A stretch of 57,904 nt of DNA from Prochlorococcus sp. AG-402-K22 (GTDB lineage Bacteria; Cyanobacteriota; Cyanobacteriia; PCC-6307; Cyanobiaceae). A program made the position numbers and the translations under genes. Positions 36,279 to 46,430 of the stretch are shown in pieces. Location: assembly GCA_003216755.1 (NCBI GenBank), contig QCIJ01000012.1:1-57904 (forward strand), given 5' to 3'. The notes under the pieces were generated by a model that searched no databases, was not told where the DNA came from, and saw only the letters and a list, made by a program, of their open reading frames with translations. The first letter of the stretch is position 1. Each line of letters begins with the position of its first letter.

Positions 36279-39020
36279 CTACTCAATCTCATAATTTAAT
36301 TTATTATTTTTTTCTAGAGAATTTAAAATTGATTTTGCTTTTTCTACCACTTCTTTTGGGATTCCTGCTAATTTAGCTGCTTCTATACCATAGCTTTTGT
36401 TTGAGCCCCCTTTAACAATCCTGTGACTAAAAATAAGCTGATTGTTATTTTGTTCTACTAAAACTTGAAAATTTTGTATATTCTCATTTGAATTTTTTAA
36501 ATAATTTAGTTCATGATAATGCGTAGCAAAAATAGTATTACATTGAATTTTTTTTGCAAGATATTCACTTACTGACCAAGCTATTGAAAGTCCATCAAAA
36601 GTAGATGTCCCTCTACCTATCTCATCAAGTAATACTAGTGAGCTAGACGTTGCCTGATTAAGAATTGATGCAGTTTCAGACATTTCTACCATAAATGTTG
36701 ATTGTCCAGATGATTGATCATCAACCGCTCCAATTCTTGTAAAAATCCTATCTGCAATTTTGATTTCAGCATTATTAGCAGGAACAAAGCTACCGATTTG
36801 TGCGAGAATTTGTATTAAACCAAGTTGTCTTATAAAGCAACTTTTTCCGCTTGCATTGGGACCTGTTAATATAATTAATTTTTGATTCTCCTCAAAAGAG
36901 ATATCGTTTGCTATAAATTTTTTATCATTTAATAATTGCTCTACAATTGGATTTCTTCCCGCGATAATTTTTGTACTATTTTTTGTCATTGAATCATTTA
37001 TTGGTATTAATGAAGGTTTTATAAAATTGTTTTCTACTGAAGTAATTGATAATCCAAGCAATGCATCAAGAGATGCTATGGATTTCGCGATTAATCTTAT
37101 TTGTTTTGTTTTTTCAGCAACAATATTTCTTAATTCGCAGAAAATTTCATATTCTCTTGATGAAGCTCTACTTTTTATTTGGAAAATCTTATTTTCTTTA
37201 TTTTTAATTTCTGAAGTGATGTACCTCTCTTCATTAGTGAGTGTTTGCCTTTTGATCCAATGTTGTGGAGCTAAATTAATTTTTGACTTATTTATAGAAA
37301 TATAGTACCCAAAATTTTTATGAAATTGAATTTTTAGGTTTGAAATTTTGCTAATTTTCCTTTCTTTTAATTCCTCTTTATTTAGCCAATCAGAGTAATC
37401 ATCCATTAAATTGCGTAAACCATCTAATATATTGTCAACACCATCGTGGATCATGCCTCCTTCACTAATATTAAGAGGAGGATTTTCTATTAATTTAAAA
37501 CTTATAGTATCAGCTAATTCTAAGAGACCTTCATCAATATTTTTTAATTGATCAGTCCAATCTGGGAGATCATATTTAAATAATTCAATTATGGATTTTA
37601 GCCTAGGCAATTTTTTTAAACCTTCACCGATTGCAATTAAGTCTCTTGGACTTGCATGACCTGCACAAGCTCTACCTGCAAGTCTTTCTAAATCACCCAT
37701 TGCTCTAAGTAAATTTTGGGTATCTATACGTAATTGTTTAGATTCAATAAAGTTTGTAATTATATTTTGTCTTTTGTAAATTTCATTAACGTTTAAAAGT
37801 GGTGAATCTGTCCACCTTCTTAAACACCTTGCACCCATGCAAGTATAAGTTCTATCAATACTCCATAGTAGCGAACCTACATAATTGTTTTCTCGTTGTG
37901 TATTTTTGATTTCTAAGTTTTTTTGAGTTTGATAATCAATAATTAATTTGTTGTGACCAAATTGAATTTGAGGAAAGTCTAATGAGATTTTTACAGAAGA
38001 ATCTTTATCTAAATTTGAAGGATTAATTTTTTCCAAATAATTTAATAAACCCCCAAGTGATCTAGTCGCATTGTTTAAATTTTTAAGTCCTATCCCTTCT
38101 AGGTTTGCAATTTGGAAATAATTTTTTATTAGATAATTTGCTTCATTAATGCCAAAATTAGTCTCTTGAGAAACAGTATATGTAATTTGACTATGTCCTT
38201 TATTTAATAAATTTCTTACTTCATTGCTTCCTACAATGATTTCCGAAGAATCTAATTTAATAATTTCATCAAATAGTTTTGACAGAGATTGACCTTCTAA
38301 AGTTATTAATTCTCCTGTGCTTACATCAGCTTTTGATATACCCCATTCATAAGATTTATCTGAGTTTTCTTCTGATAAGTAAATAGCAGTAATCCAATTA
38401 TTTTTCTTTGCTATCAACATCCCCTCTTCAATTATAGTTCCAGGAGTAATTATTCTTGTTATTCCTCTTTTAATTGGAGTCCCATAATTTCCAGAACTTT
38501 TTTCTAATTGGTCGCATATAACCACAGAATAATTTTTTTTAATTAAATCAGCACAGTATCTCTCCATTGCATGATAGGGAACCCCTGCCATAGGGATCTT
38601 ACCAATCTCTTTGCCAGCATCTTTACTGGTTAGCGTTATTTCTAAAAGGTTAGATATTAATACAGCGTCCTCAAAAAAACATTCAAAAAAATCTCCTAAT
38701 CTATAAAGTAATAACCTGTCTTTATTTTCTTCTTTTAGAGTTACATAATGCTTCATTACAGGAGTTAATTTCAGTTTTGAAACTGTTTTATAGCTATAAG
38801 ATTTTTCATTGATGCAAACATTTTTGTTACTAGAAATTAAATCAGTCTTGAATTTATTTATTAAATTAGTTGAATTTTTTCTTTGTCTAGGTCTTTTTTG
38901 CGATTCTTTTTTTAAATCTTCCCAAGATAATTCTTCTGGAATTTTGGTTATTTCTTTTTGCTCATTATTTTCATTACTAATCGCAAATAAATTCTTTTGA
39001 ATTATCGTATCTTCTTGCAT
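36279..39020 (-). CDS. mutS: DNA mismatch repair protein MutS
   Basis: This is a MutS1-type mismatch sensor. The mismatch-binding Phe-X-Glu motif is intact (F111-F112-E113 in [13 protein letters not shown]). The ATPase has Walker A GPNASGKS and Walker [19 protein letters not shown], and ends with [18 protein letters not shown]. The 913 residues include about 84 extra at the N-terminus, Lys/Asn/Glu-rich and mostly polar, before the usual start [11 protein letters not shown]. mutL is not in the window. It is convergent with cobH and divergent from psbZ. Confidence 0.97.
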   Translation of the reverse strand: MQEDTIIQKNLFAISNENNEQKEITKIPEELSWEDLKKESQKRPRQRKNSTNLINKFKTDLISSNKNVCINEKSYSYKTVSKLKLTPVMKHYVTLKEENKDRLLLYRLGDFFECFFEDAVLISNLLEITLTSKDAGKEIGKIPMAGVPYHAMERYCADLIKKNYSVVICDQLEKSSGNYGTPIKRGITRIITPGTIIEEGMLIAKKNNWITAIYLSEENSDKSYEWGISKADVSTGELITLEGQSLSKLFDEIIKLDSSEIIVGSNEVRNLLNKGHSQITYTVSQETNFGINEANYLIKNYFQIANLEGIGLKNLNNATRSLGGLLNYLEKINPSNLDKDSSVKISLDFPQIQFGHNKLIIDYQTQKNLEIKNTQRENNYVGSLLWSIDRTYTCMGARCLRRWTDSPLLNVNEIYKRQNIITNFIESKQLRIDTQNLLRAMGDLERLAGRACAGHASPRDLIAIGEGLKKLPRLKSIIELFKYDLPDWTDQLKNIDEGLLELADTISFKLIENPPLNISEGGMIHDGVDNILDGLRNLMDDYSDWLNKEELKERKISKISNLKIQFHKNFGYYISINKSKINLAPQHWIKRQTLTNEERYITSEIKNKENKIFQIKSRASSREYEIFCELRNIVAEKTKQIRLIAKSIASLDALLGLSITSVENNFIKPSLIPINDSMTKNSTKIIAGRNPIVEQLLNDKKFIANDISFEENQKLIILTGPNASGKSCFIRQLGLIQILAQIGSFVPANNAEIKIADRIFTRIGAVDDQSSGQSTFMVEMSETASILNQATSSSLVLLDEIGRGTSTFDGLSIAWSVSEYLAKKIQCNTIFATHYHELNYLKNSNENIQNFQVLVEQNNNQLIFSHRIVKGGSNKSYGIEAAKLAGIPKEVVEKAKSILNSLEKNNKLNYEIE

Positions 39021-39133
39021 ACTTTTTTAATTCCTAAATAAATATTAGGTAGAAATTTTTTTTTTGCATTTTAAAGTGGCTAAAGTATGTAAATTTTCTC
39101 TAAAAATTATCATTTTCATGAGACTATAGTATT

Positions 39134-39139
39134 TATAAT
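39134..39139 (+). promoter_or_regulatory. Putative -10 element of psbZ
   Basis: A perfect TATAAT (inside TTATAATAATTT) lies 24 bases before the psbZ ATG, predicting a short leader. The -35 region is not recognisable. Confidence 0.45.
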
Positions 39140-39162
39140 AATTTGAAACCTAAGACTGAATT

Positions 39163-39360
39163 ATGCAGGCTGTTAACTTTTTCTTCGTAAATGCTCTATT
39201 ATTTGCTTCTTTAATTGCGGTAGTTGGAGTACCCGTTTTATATGTGACTCAACCTTCTACTGAGGAAGGACAGCGAGAAAGTAGGAGAAAAATTTATTCT
39301 ATTGCTGCTGTTTGGGTTGTTTTAGTTTTTGTTACAGGGATAGTTTCTTCATTAGTTTGA
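39163..39360 (+). CDS. psbZ: Photosystem II protein PsbZ (Ycf9)
   Basis: PsbZ is a small photosystem II core subunit with two membrane helices, near CP43 and involved in core/antenna interaction. The 65-residue protein has helices at about 4-28 and 43-62, joined by the conserved polar loop VTQPSTEEGQRESRRKIYS. The length and loop are characteristic. It has its own consensus -10 element, and ribH follows 51 bases downstream behind another TATAAT. Confidence 0.95.
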   Translation: MQAVNFFFVNALLFASLIAVVGVPVLYVTQPSTEEGQRESRRKIYSIAAVWVVLVFVTGIVSSLV

Positions 39361-39384
39361 ACTTAATCCCTTTTCGTGAGAGTC

Positions 39385-39390
39385 TATAAT
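39385..39390 (+). promoter_or_regulatory. Putative -10 element of ribH
   Basis: A perfect TATAAT lies 21 bases before the ribH ATG, between psbZ and ribH. This suggests ribH can be transcribed independently of psbZ. No clear -35 is seen. Confidence 0.4.
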
Positions 39391-39411
39391 AATATATCGA
39401 AGTAAAATTTA

Positions 39412-39888
39412 ATGGCTATTTTTGAGGGTTCTTTTACTAATGCATCTACTTTAAAAGTTGGGGTTGTAATAGCAAGATTTAATGATTTAATTACAAATAA
39501 AATTCTATCTGGTTGTCTCGATTGTTTAAAAAGACATGGTTTAGATACTTCTGAATTAAGTAATCAAGTAGATATAGTTTGGGTTCCTGGTTCATTAGAA
39601 TTACCAATCGCAGCTAAAACCCTCATGAAAAAAAAGAGTTATGACGTTGTAATTGCTCTAGGGGCTGTGATCCGTGGTGAAACTTCCCACTATGATGTAG
39701 TTATATCTGAGGCGAGCAAAGGTATTTCACAAGTTTCAAATGAAAATAATGTTCCAATTATTTTTGGAGTTTTAACTACTGATACTATGCAGCAGGCTCT
39801 AGAAAGAGCAGGGATTAAAAATAATCTTGGTTGGAATTATGCTTTACAAGCAATTGAGATGGGATCCTTAATTAAAAATTTAAATTAA
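39412..39888 (+). CDS. ribH: 6,7-dimethyl-8-ribityllumazine synthase
   Basis: RibH forms ribityllumazine, the penultimate intermediate of riboflavin. The 158-residue protein has the substrate-binding motifs [24 protein letters not shown] and [14 protein letters not shown] (catalytic His about residue 93). It also has the C-terminal [17 protein letters not shown]. The start fits the family (MAIFEGSF). The tRNA-Gly gene follows about 60 bases downstream. Confidence 0.98.
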   Translation: MAIFEGSFTNASTLKVGVVIARFNDLITNKILSGCLDCLKRHGLDTSELSNQVDIVWVPGSLELPIAAKTLMKKKSYDVVIALGAVIRGETSHYDVVISEASKGISQVSNENNVPIIFGVLTTDTMQQALERAGIKNNLGWNYALQAIEMGSLIKNLN

Positions 39889-39949
39889 TTGAAAAAATTT
39901 AATTATTTCTATCATTGATACCTTCTTTGAGATAAAATAAAAAAGTTAT

Positions 39950-40021
39950 GCGGATGTAGCTCAGTGGTAGAGCATCTCCTTGCCAAGGAGAATGTCGAGA
40001 GTTCGAATCTCTTCATCCGCT
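39950..40021 (+). tRNA. trnG: tRNA-Gly (GCC)
   Basis: The 72 bases fold as a complete cloverleaf. The acceptor stem is GCGGATG / CATCCGC, the D arm GCTC-AGTGGTA-GAGC, the anticodon stem TCTCC / GGAGA with loop TTGCCAA (anticodon GCC at 39982-39984), and the T arm GAGAG-TTCGAAT-CTCTT. The discriminator base is T and the CCA end is not encoded. Confidence 0.97.
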
Positions 40022-40066
40022 TTTAATGTTTGTATCTTTTAAAATATTCATAATAAAAATTTCGTA

Positions 40067-40498
40067 ATGACAAAATTAATTTCTATTGAGGATTTAAAGG
40101 GATTATTTACTAAACCTTATGGTACAGATGCACCAACAAAACAAAAATGGGCTGAATTTTATAATGAGAATGTTATTTTTATAGACCCAACTCAGGAAAC
40201 AGAGGGCTTAGATTCTTATGTTAAAGCTCAAGAAAAGCTAATTAAAAGATGTGATGATGTTTTTTTAGAAACTCATGCAATTTCCATAACTGGGGATTGT
40301 GGATTTGTTGAATGGACAATGGGTTTAAAAATTCTGGGCAAAGAATTTATTTATCCTGGAACTACTCGTTTATTATTTGGAGAAAATGGATTAATCAAAG
40401 AGCACAGAGATTACTTTGATTTTTGCGGCCCAACTTTTGGACCAGTTCCTATTTTAGGACCTTTTATAAGATGGCTTTATTGTAAATTTGTATCCTGA
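40067..40498 (+). CDS. NTF2-like / SnoaL-like small protein
   Basis: The 143-residue protein looks like an NTF2-superfamily cone fold of the SnoaL or ketosteroid-isomerase type. An N-terminal helix precedes WAEFYNENVIFIDPTQETEG, and later strands include FVEWTMGLKILGKEFIYPGT and HRDYFDFCGPTFG. Such proteins are isomerases, hydrolases or binding proteins, and the substrate cannot be inferred. The C-terminus is hydrophobic (PILGPFIRWLYCKFVS). It lies just after tRNA-Gly and is convergent with the GNAT gene. Confidence 0.72.
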   Translation: MTKLISIEDLKGLFTKPYGTDAPTKQKWAEFYNENVIFIDPTQETEGLDSYVKAQEKLIKRCDDVFLETHAISITGDCGFVEWTMGLKILGKEFIYPGTTRLLFGENGLIKEHRDYFDFCGPTFGPVPILGPFIRWLYCKFVS

Positions 40499-40525
40499 TT
40501 TTGTTTTCTTTAGAAACAGAGTGCT

Positions 40526-40981
40526 TTATATTTCACGAATCAATAAATTTTGAGAAGTAACTTCTTTAAAATCAAATTGAGAATAAAATAATTTCTTATT
40601 TGTTGTCATTAAATATAATTTTTTTGTATTTTTAATTTTTTTAGAAGATAAAAGATTTTTTATAATTAATGTGCCAAAACCTTTGCCTTGGTGATTTTGA
40701 TCTATAACGATATCCCAGAGCACTCCGCGGTAAATCCCATCGGTTAAAGCTCTACCAAAACCAACTATTTCCTTATCAACCCAAAGACTTATTACGACAT
40801 CACTGTTAGCAAGACATTTTTTTAGATCCCTAATTGTTCTATTTTGTGCCCAGAAAGCATTGGTATCTAGTAATTTTTGTAGCTTAATTAATCCATTTAT
40901 TGGTTTAAGATTAGGACCTAATCCAAAAAACCTTAACCCTAAAGCTCCTTTGGCATGTTTGATTAGAGATATTTCTTTCAT
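40526..40981 (-). CDS. GNAT family N-acetyltransferase
   Basis: The 151-residue protein fits the GNAT fold. A strand is followed by GFGRALTDGIYRGVLWDIVI and the acetyl-CoA pyrophosphate loop in DQNHQGKGFGTLIIKNLL. The C-terminal strand region is typical (LYLMTTNKKLFYSQFDFKEV). The acceptor is unknown. It is divergent from secA and convergent with the NTF2-like gene. Confidence 0.85.
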   Translation of the reverse strand: MKEISLIKHAKGALGLRFFGLGPNLKPINGLIKLQKLLDTNAFWAQNRTIRDLKKCLANSDVVISLWVDKEIVGFGRALTDGIYRGVLWDIVIDQNHQGKGFGTLIIKNLLSSKKIKNTKKLYLMTTNKKLFYSQFDFKEVTSQNLLIREI

Positions 40982-41112
40982 TTATTAAAAAGATTTTTGA
41001 AAAGTGATGTCAAATAGGTTAGTTTTGTGACTTCAATCTAAATACCTTAATCGATCGTTTCTATAAAATAAAGGGATAATAGTTTTCTTCATTCTGTTGT
41101 AACGCACTAATT

Positions 41113-41118
41113 TATAAT
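41113..41118 (+). promoter_or_regulatory. Putative -10 element of secA
   Basis: A perfect TATAAT lies 38 bases before the secA ATG at 41156, in the 174-base region divergent from the GNAT gene. No convincing -35 is found at the standard distance. Confidence 0.4.
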
Positions 41119-41155
41119 GTTTGTAATAAGATGAATTTTTTAAGGACATTGACTT

Positions 41156-43987
41156 ATGCTAAAACTTTTGTTGGGAGATCCGAATACACGAAAGTTAAAG
41201 CGCTATCAACCAATAGTGGAAGAGATTAATTTTTTAGAAGAAGAAATTTCTCAATTGACTGATGATGAGCTTAGAAAAGAAACTCAAAATCTTAAATCAA
41301 ATATTTCAGCAAAATTAGATTTTAAAAAACAAAAAGAACTCCTAGAAGAATTTCTTCCTAAAGCCTTTGCAATCGTAAGAGAAGCAAGTAAACGTGTTCT
41401 TGATATGAGACATTTTGATGTTCAGTTAATAGGCGGGATGGTTTTAAATGAGTGTCAAATTGCTGAGATGAAGACTGGAGAGGGAAAAACTCTTGTCGCA
41501 ACATTACCTTGTTATTTAAATGCTCTTACGGGAAAAGGTGTTCATGTTGTTACTGTAAATGATTATTTAGCTAGAAGGGATGCTGAGTGGATGGGACAAG
41601 TGCATCGTTTTTTAGGATTATCCGTTGGATTGATTCAGCAAGATATGAATCCAGTTGAGAGAAAGAGAAATTATGATTGTGATATAACTTATGCCACAAA
41701 TTCAGAATTAGGATTTGATTATTTAAGAGATAATATGGCTACCGATATTAGCGAGGTAGTTCAAAGAAAATTTAATTACTGCGTAATTGATGAGGTGGAT
41801 TCAATATTAATTGATGAAGCAAGAACACCTTTAATCATTTCTGGCCAAGTTGAAAGACCACAAGAAAAATATCAAAAAGCTGCAGAATTATCTCTGGCAT
41901 TAGTCAAAGCAAAAGAATTAAGTAAAGATGGTATTGATCCAGAAGGGGATTATGAAGTTGATGAAAAACAGAGAAGTTGTATATTAACTGATCAGGGTTT
42001 TGCAAAATGTGAAGAGTATTTGGGAGTGAATGATTTATATAATCCTCAAGATCCTTGGGCACATTATATAACTAACGCTTTAAAAGCCAAAGAATTATTT
42101 ATTAAAGATGTAAATTATATTATTAAGAACGATGAGGCTGTCATAGTGGACGAATTTACTGGTAGGGTAATGCCAGGAAGGCGTTGGAGCGATGGACAAC
42201 ATCAGGCAATAGAAGCAAAAGAGAGTCTTAAAATTCAGCCTGAGACTCAAACATTAGCATCCATAACTTATCAGAATTTTTTCCTTTTATATCCCGGTTT
42301 AGCAGGAATGACTGGAACTGCAAAAACTGAAGAGGTTGAATTTGAAAAAACTTATAAATTAGAATCAACAGTTATACCGACAAATCAAATAAGAAAGAGA
42401 CAAGATTGGTCTGATCAAGTATTTAAGACAGAGATGGGTAAATGGAAGGCCGTTGCTAAAGAAACTGCACAAATTCATAGAGATGGTAGACCTGTTTTAG
42501 TTGGCACAACAAGTGTTGAAAAGAGTGAATTACTAAGTTCACTTTTATTTGCCGAAAAAATCCCTCATAATTTGTTAAATGCTAAGCCAGAGAACGTTGA
42601 ACGTGAGGCAGAAATTGTTGCTCAGGCAGGAAGAGCAGGTGCTGTTACTATTGCGACTAATATGGCTGGAAGGGGAACAGATATAATTCTTGGCGGTAAT
42701 AGTGACTATATGGCAAGGCTTAAATTAAAAGAAATTTTAATTCCTTTGTTAGTTAAGCCTGATAATGAGCATAAGCCACCAATACCTAAACAAAGAAATT
42801 CAAAATCTAACGGTGGTTTTTCGACAAAAGCTGGTTCAAATTTGAAAAAGAACATTTCAAATTCTTCAACAAGTCTTTTCCCTTGCAAACTAGATGAAGC
42901 AATTGAAAAGAAACTCTCTCTTTTATCTGATGAACTTGTTAAAAATTGGGGCGATAGACAACTTTCTGTCTTGGAGCTTGATGACAGGATAGCTACAGCT
43001 GCAGAAAAAGCACCAACTGATGATAACTTGATAAAGCTTTTGAGAGAATCTTTATCTGATGTAAAAAAAGAATATGAAAAAGTTTTGATTCATGAAGAAG
43101 AAAAAGTAAGAGAAGTTGGCGGTTTACATGTCATTGGTACTGAGAGACATGAATCAAGAAGAGTTGATAATCAACTTAGAGGAAGAGCAGGAAGACAAGG
43201 TGATCTTGGAAGTACAAGATTCTTTTTATCTTTAGATGATAATTTATTAAGGATTTTTGGAGGTGATAGAGTAGCAAATCTAATGAATGCCTTTAGGGTT
43301 GATGAAGATATGCCTATTGAGTCAGGAATGCTTACTAGGTCTCTAGAAAGTGCTCAAAAGAAAGTTGAAACCTACTATTACGATATTAGAAAACAAGTTT
43401 TTGAATACGACGAGGTAATGAACAATCAAAGAAAAGCAGTTTATGGAGAAAGACTAAGAGTATTGAATGGAATTGATTTAAAGAGCCAAGTAATAGGATA
43501 TGGAGAAAGGACAATGATTGAAATTGTAGATGCTTATATTAATCCTGATCTTCCTCCTGAAGAATGGAATATTGATCAATTAATTTCTAAAGTCAAAGAA
43601 TTTATATATTTATTAGATGATCTTAAATCTGATGATATTAATTTACTTTCAATAGAAGAATTAAAAAACTATCTTCAAGAGCAGTTGCGAATCGCTTATG
43701 ATTTAAAGGAATCACAAATAGAAAAGATTCGTCCAGGATTAATGAGAGAAGCTGAAAGATTTTTCATTTTGCAGCAAATCGATAATTTATGGCGAGAACA
43801 TCTTCAATCCATGGATTCGTTGAGGGAATCAGTTGGATTGAGGGGTTATGGTCAAAAAGATCCATTAATCGAATATAAAAACGAGGGATATGACATGTTT
43901 CTCGAAATGATGACTAATATGAGAAGAAATGTTATTTATTCAATGTTTATGTTTCAGCCTAAAACTGACGTTAATGAAAAAAATTAA
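41156..43987 (+). CDS. secA: Preprotein translocase ATPase SecA
   Basis: SecA drives post-translational export through SecYEG in the plasma and thylakoid membranes. The 943-residue protein has Walker A in [19 protein letters not shown], Walker [20 protein letters not shown], the [11 protein letters not shown] segment and the [13 protein letters not shown] motif. A long insert, roughly residues 535-640, is rich in Lys, Asn and Ser at its start and is typical of cyanobacterial SecA. The protein ends [12 protein letters not shown] with no cysteine-rich SEC-C zinc motif. It is convergent with cysE. Confidence 0.98.
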   Translation: MLKLLLGDPNTRKLKRYQPIVEEINFLEEEISQLTDDELRKETQNLKSNISAKLDFKKQKELLEEFLPKAFAIVREASKRVLDMRHFDVQLIGGMVLNECQIAEMKTGEGKTLVATLPCYLNALTGKGVHVVTVNDYLARRDAEWMGQVHRFLGLSVGLIQQDMNPVERKRNYDCDITYATNSELGFDYLRDNMATDISEVVQRKFNYCVIDEVDSILIDEARTPLIISGQVERPQEKYQKAAELSLALVKAKELSKDGIDPEGDYEVDEKQRSCILTDQGFAKCEEYLGVNDLYNPQDPWAHYITNALKAKELFIKDVNYIIKNDEAVIVDEFTGRVMPGRRWSDGQHQAIEAKESLKIQPETQTLASITYQNFFLLYPGLAGMTGTAKTEEVEFEKTYKLESTVIPTNQIRKRQDWSDQVFKTEMGKWKAVAKETAQIHRDGRPVLVGTTSVEKSELLSSLLFAEKIPHNLLNAKPENVEREAEIVAQAGRAGAVTIATNMAGRGTDIILGGNSDYMARLKLKEILIPLLVKPDNEHKPPIPKQRNSKSNGGFSTKAGSNLKKNISNSSTSLFPCKLDEAIEKKLSLLSDELVKNWGDRQLSVLELDDRIATAAEKAPTDDNLIKLLRESLSDVKKEYEKVLIHEEEKVREVGGLHVIGTERHESRRVDNQLRGRAGRQGDLGSTRFFLSLDDNLLRIFGGDRVANLMNAFRVDEDMPIESGMLTRSLESAQKKVETYYYDIRKQVFEYDEVMNNQRKAVYGERLRVLNGIDLKSQVIGYGERTMIEIVDAYINPDLPPEEWNIDQLISKVKEFIYLLDDLKSDDINLLSIEELKNYLQEQLRIAYDLKESQIEKIRPGLMREAERFFILQQIDNLWREHLQSMDSLRESVGLRGYGQKDPLIEYKNEGYDMFLEMMTNMRRNVIYSMFMFQPKTDVNEKN

Positions 43988-44000
43988 ATCAATATTTAAT
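43977..44000 (-). terminator. Probable cysE terminator overlapping the end of secA
   Basis: On the minus strand ATTAAAT-ATTG-ATTTAAT is followed by TTTTTTC. The 7-base stem is AT-only but has a good T-run. It begins in the cysE/secA gap and runs into the last codons of secA. Confidence 0.4.
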
Positions 44001-44730
44001 CATCTCCAAGAAATTCAAAAATTTCTTTGTCTTTAAGATTTTGAGCATCTCCAAGTTTAGAAATATCAATAGATTCTGAATTTCCAAGGCATTGTAGAGT
44101 TTTTTGTAATTTAAGAAGTTCGTTTTCAAGCAAGTCAATTCTATCCATTAAATTTTTGATCACATTAGCTTCTGCATCTGGTAATGCAGAGTGAGCTAAA
44201 GGATTAACTTTGACACCACTTTGATGCACAACTCTGCCAGGAACACCAACTACAGTACTATTTCCTTCGACATTACGAACAACTACTGAACCAGCGCCAA
44301 TGCGGGTATTAGAGCCTACTATGATCGATCCAAGAACTTTTGCACCAGCTCCAACGACAACATTTTCCATTAAGGTTGGATGTCTTTTCCCATGGCTTTT
44401 GCCAGTACCTCCCAATGTCACTCCCTGATAAAGTAAACAATTATTCCCTATCTGAGCTGTTTCACCTATCACAACTCCCATTCCATGATCAATGAAAACG
44501 CGTTTACCAATTTTGGCCCCAGGATGGATTTCAATTCCTGTGAATAGCCTATTAAGATGACTCAACAACCTTGGAATTAAAGGAATTTTAAGTTGCCATA
44601 ATTTATGAGTAAATCTATGAATAACAATCGATTGGAAGCCAGGATAGCAAAGAAAAATCTCTAATACTCCTCTAGCTGCAGGATCTCTTTCTTTGATAAT
44701 ATCAATATCTGATTTAAAAGTTTTCAACAT
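43996..44730 (-). CDS. cysE: Serine O-acetyltransferase
   Basis: CysE makes O-acetylserine, the acceptor for sulfide in cysteine synthesis. The 244-residue protein has an N-terminal helical domain (RDPAARGVLEIFLCYPGFQS) and a left-handed beta-helix of hexapeptide repeats. Catalytic and binding motifs are GIEIHPGAKIGKRVFIDHG, GVTLGGTGKSHGKRHP and GSVVVRNVEGNSTVVGVPGR. The C-terminal tail (about residues 185-244) is acidic and coiled-coil-like. It lies eight bases downstream of the GntR regulator gene. Confidence 0.96.
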   Translation of the reverse strand: MLKTFKSDIDIIKERDPAARGVLEIFLCYPGFQSIVIHRFTHKLWQLKIPLIPRLLSHLNRLFTGIEIHPGAKIGKRVFIDHGMGVVIGETAQIGNNCLLYQGVTLGGTGKSHGKRHPTLMENVVVGAGAKVLGSIIVGSNTRIGAGSVVVRNVEGNSTVVGVPGRVVHQSGVKVNPLAHSALPDAEANVIKNLMDRIDLLENELLKLQKTLQCLGNSESIDISKLGDAQNLKDKEIFEFLGDD

Positions 44731-44738
44731 AATGATTG

Positions 44739-45725
44739 TTAATTAATAATTCCAATTTCTTTTTTTAATTGATTTATAGTTTCAATACTCAGATAATGTT
44801 TAGCACATATTATCTGGGGTAATCTTATAAGCTGTGAACGATTTTTTAATAATGTGTTTTCTACAACTGATAAACTAGGCCAATCGCAGACTATGTGGTT
44901 TGAAGTCTTTAAAAGTGATAGTAATCTGGTGTTATTATCCGAGATTGCCGTCATAAGCATTAAATCACTGCCTCGCATGCTGTGTATGATAACCTCTGCT
45001 GCCCTTAATAAACCAGGACTTATGCTAACAATACCTACACAACTGCCAGCACTTAATTCTTTTAGAATTTTCAATTCTTTTTGAAAGTTGCTCAAGTCAA
45101 CTGCAATAGCACGAACTCCATGCTGTTTAGCAACTTTCTCTAGAGGCTGTAAAAAATACCTGCTCGTGACGATAGTACCATTATTTGAATTACTTAAAAC
45201 TTTTTCTAATTCTTCCATAGGAACAACTTCTACAGGCACATCAACTTTTGGAGAAAGGTCTTCTGCTATCAGCATAGAAGCGCCTATATCTTCTCTAGGA
45301 GTGCTTACTATAATTCTTGCTCCGCATTTAATACGCCAGTCAATTTCATTGGTTAAAATTTGTCTTGTTTCCTGTAAGGTGCAGCCAAGATTTATTAAGT
45401 TATCAATTGCCTTCTTTGCTTCTTGGTCTGGTGGTTTTCTTATTTTGTCTTTTGAGTAAATTGATTTTTTAAAGTCTTTCTTGGTAATATTATCTCTTAC
45501 ATAAATACCTGATCCAGCCATAGCTTCAACTACTCCGTCCATTTCAAGTTGTCTGTAGACTTTACTTATAGTATTTCGATGGAGTCCAGTCTGCATTGCA
45601 AGTTGCCTGGTGCTGGGAAGTCTGTGGCCAGGAGGATAATGTCTTGCTGCTATTGCAAAGCAAATTTGATTGTACAGTTGTGTCGATGCTGGAATATCAC
45701 TTTCTTGTTGAATATGGAATCTCAC
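44739..45725 (-). CDS. GntR family transcriptional regulator
   Basis: The 328-residue protein has an N-terminal winged helix of the GntR type (about residues 1-75), with STQLYNQICFAIAARHYPPG, HRLPSTRQLAMQTGLHRNT and DGVVEAMAGSGIYVRD. The C-terminal 220 residues are an alpha/beta domain, possibly of periplasmic-binding type, and are neither the aminotransferase-like MocR domain nor an evident UTRA domain. The start is GTG. It directly precedes cysE on the same strand with eight bases between them, so a link to cysteine or sulfur status is plausible but unproven. Confidence 0.85.
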   Translation of the reverse strand: MRFHIQQESDIPASTQLYNQICFAIAARHYPPGHRLPSTRQLAMQTGLHRNTISKVYRQLEMDGVVEAMAGSGIYVRDNITKKDFKKSIYSKDKIRKPPDQEAKKAIDNLINLGCTLQETRQILTNEIDWRIKCGARIIVSTPREDIGASMLIAEDLSPKVDVPVEVVPMEELEKVLSNSNNGTIVTSRYFLQPLEKVAKQHGVRAIAVDLSNFQKELKILKELSAGSCVGIVSISPGLLRAAEVIIHSMRGSDLMLMTAISDNNTRLLSLLKTSNHIVCDWPSLSVVENTLLKNRSQLIRLPQIICAKHYLSIETINQLKKEIGIIN

Positions 45726-45803
45726 TTTAGAAAAAACCTGATAAATTAATTTTTATTCATAGTGACACTTTAACATTTGTCATAGCTTTTCCATAATGAT
45801 TTC

Positions 45804-46376
45804 TTATCCAGCGTCTTTTTTGACAAGTGGAGTTTTTCTAGGACTTAAAAACATAATCATGTTTCTCCCCTCTCTTTTTGGTTTTTGTTGTACTTCTGAT
45901 TGCTCTTCTAAATCATCAGCCATTTTTAAAAGGAGTTTTTCGGCTAAATTGGAATGTTGAATTTCTCTACCCCTAAACATTACAGTACATTTTACTTTAT
46001 CTCCTGCTTTTAAAAATTTAGTTGCTTGACCTATTCGCACGTCATAATCATGCTTATCAATTTTGTATCTCATTTTTACTTCTTTAACTTCTGTTTGATG
46101 AGATTTTTTTCTTGCTTCTTTTGCCTTCTTTTCCTGTTCAAATTTATATTTTCCATAGTCCATGATTCTACAAACAGGAGGATTTGCTTTTTCGCTTACC
46201 AAAACTAAATCAAGTTCTCTTTGAGAGGCTATTTCTAATGCTTTTAATCTATCTAAGACACCTAATTGCATCCCATCTGAATCAACAACTCTTAATTGAG
46301 GATATTTTATTCTTTCATTAATATTTGGGAGCTCTCTAACTGGAGCGCGGCGGTCAAAGCGTGGGCGTGGTGGCAT
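45804..46376 (-). CDS. infC: Translation initiation factor IF-3
   Basis: IF-3 keeps the 30S subunit free and proofreads start-codon selection. The 190-residue protein has the N-domain ([20 protein letters not shown]), the linker with [20 protein letters not shown], and the C-domain ([20 protein letters not shown], then [18 protein letters not shown]). The start is an ordinary ATG, not the rare AUU used for autoregulation in E. coli. The N-terminus has a short Arg/Pro-rich extension. It is separated from rpmI-rplT, and miaA lies upstream on the same strand. Confidence 0.97.
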   Translation of the reverse strand: MPPRPRFDRRAPVRELPNINERIKYPQLRVVDSDGMQLGVLDRLKALEIASQRELDLVLVSEKANPPVCRIMDYGKYKFEQEKKAKEARKKSHQTEVKEVKMRYKIDKHDYDVRIGQATKFLKAGDKVKCTVMFRGREIQHSNLAEKLLLKMADDLEEQSEVQQKPKREGRNMIMFLSPRKTPLVKKDAG

Positions 46377-46430
46377 TCAGTTTAGTTAATAAATTGATTG
46401 GATGTTGAACAAGATTCACTAGTTTATAAA

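Noticed and set aside
39033..39049. Small hairpin CCTAA/TTAGG followed by a T-run upstream of psbZ as a terminator
   Set aside because: No plus-strand gene ends nearby, the stem is only five bases and the T-run starts several bases later. Chance in AT-rich DNA is likely.
39950..40981. tRNA-Gly as an attachment site for a small island carrying the NTF2-like and GNAT genes
   Set aside because: No integrase, no repeat of the tRNA 3' end and no composition shift were seen. Both genes look native.
45088..45459. Plus-strand ORF of 123 codons opposite the GntR gene
   Set aside because: It is antisense to a protein with a clear family and shows no start signal.
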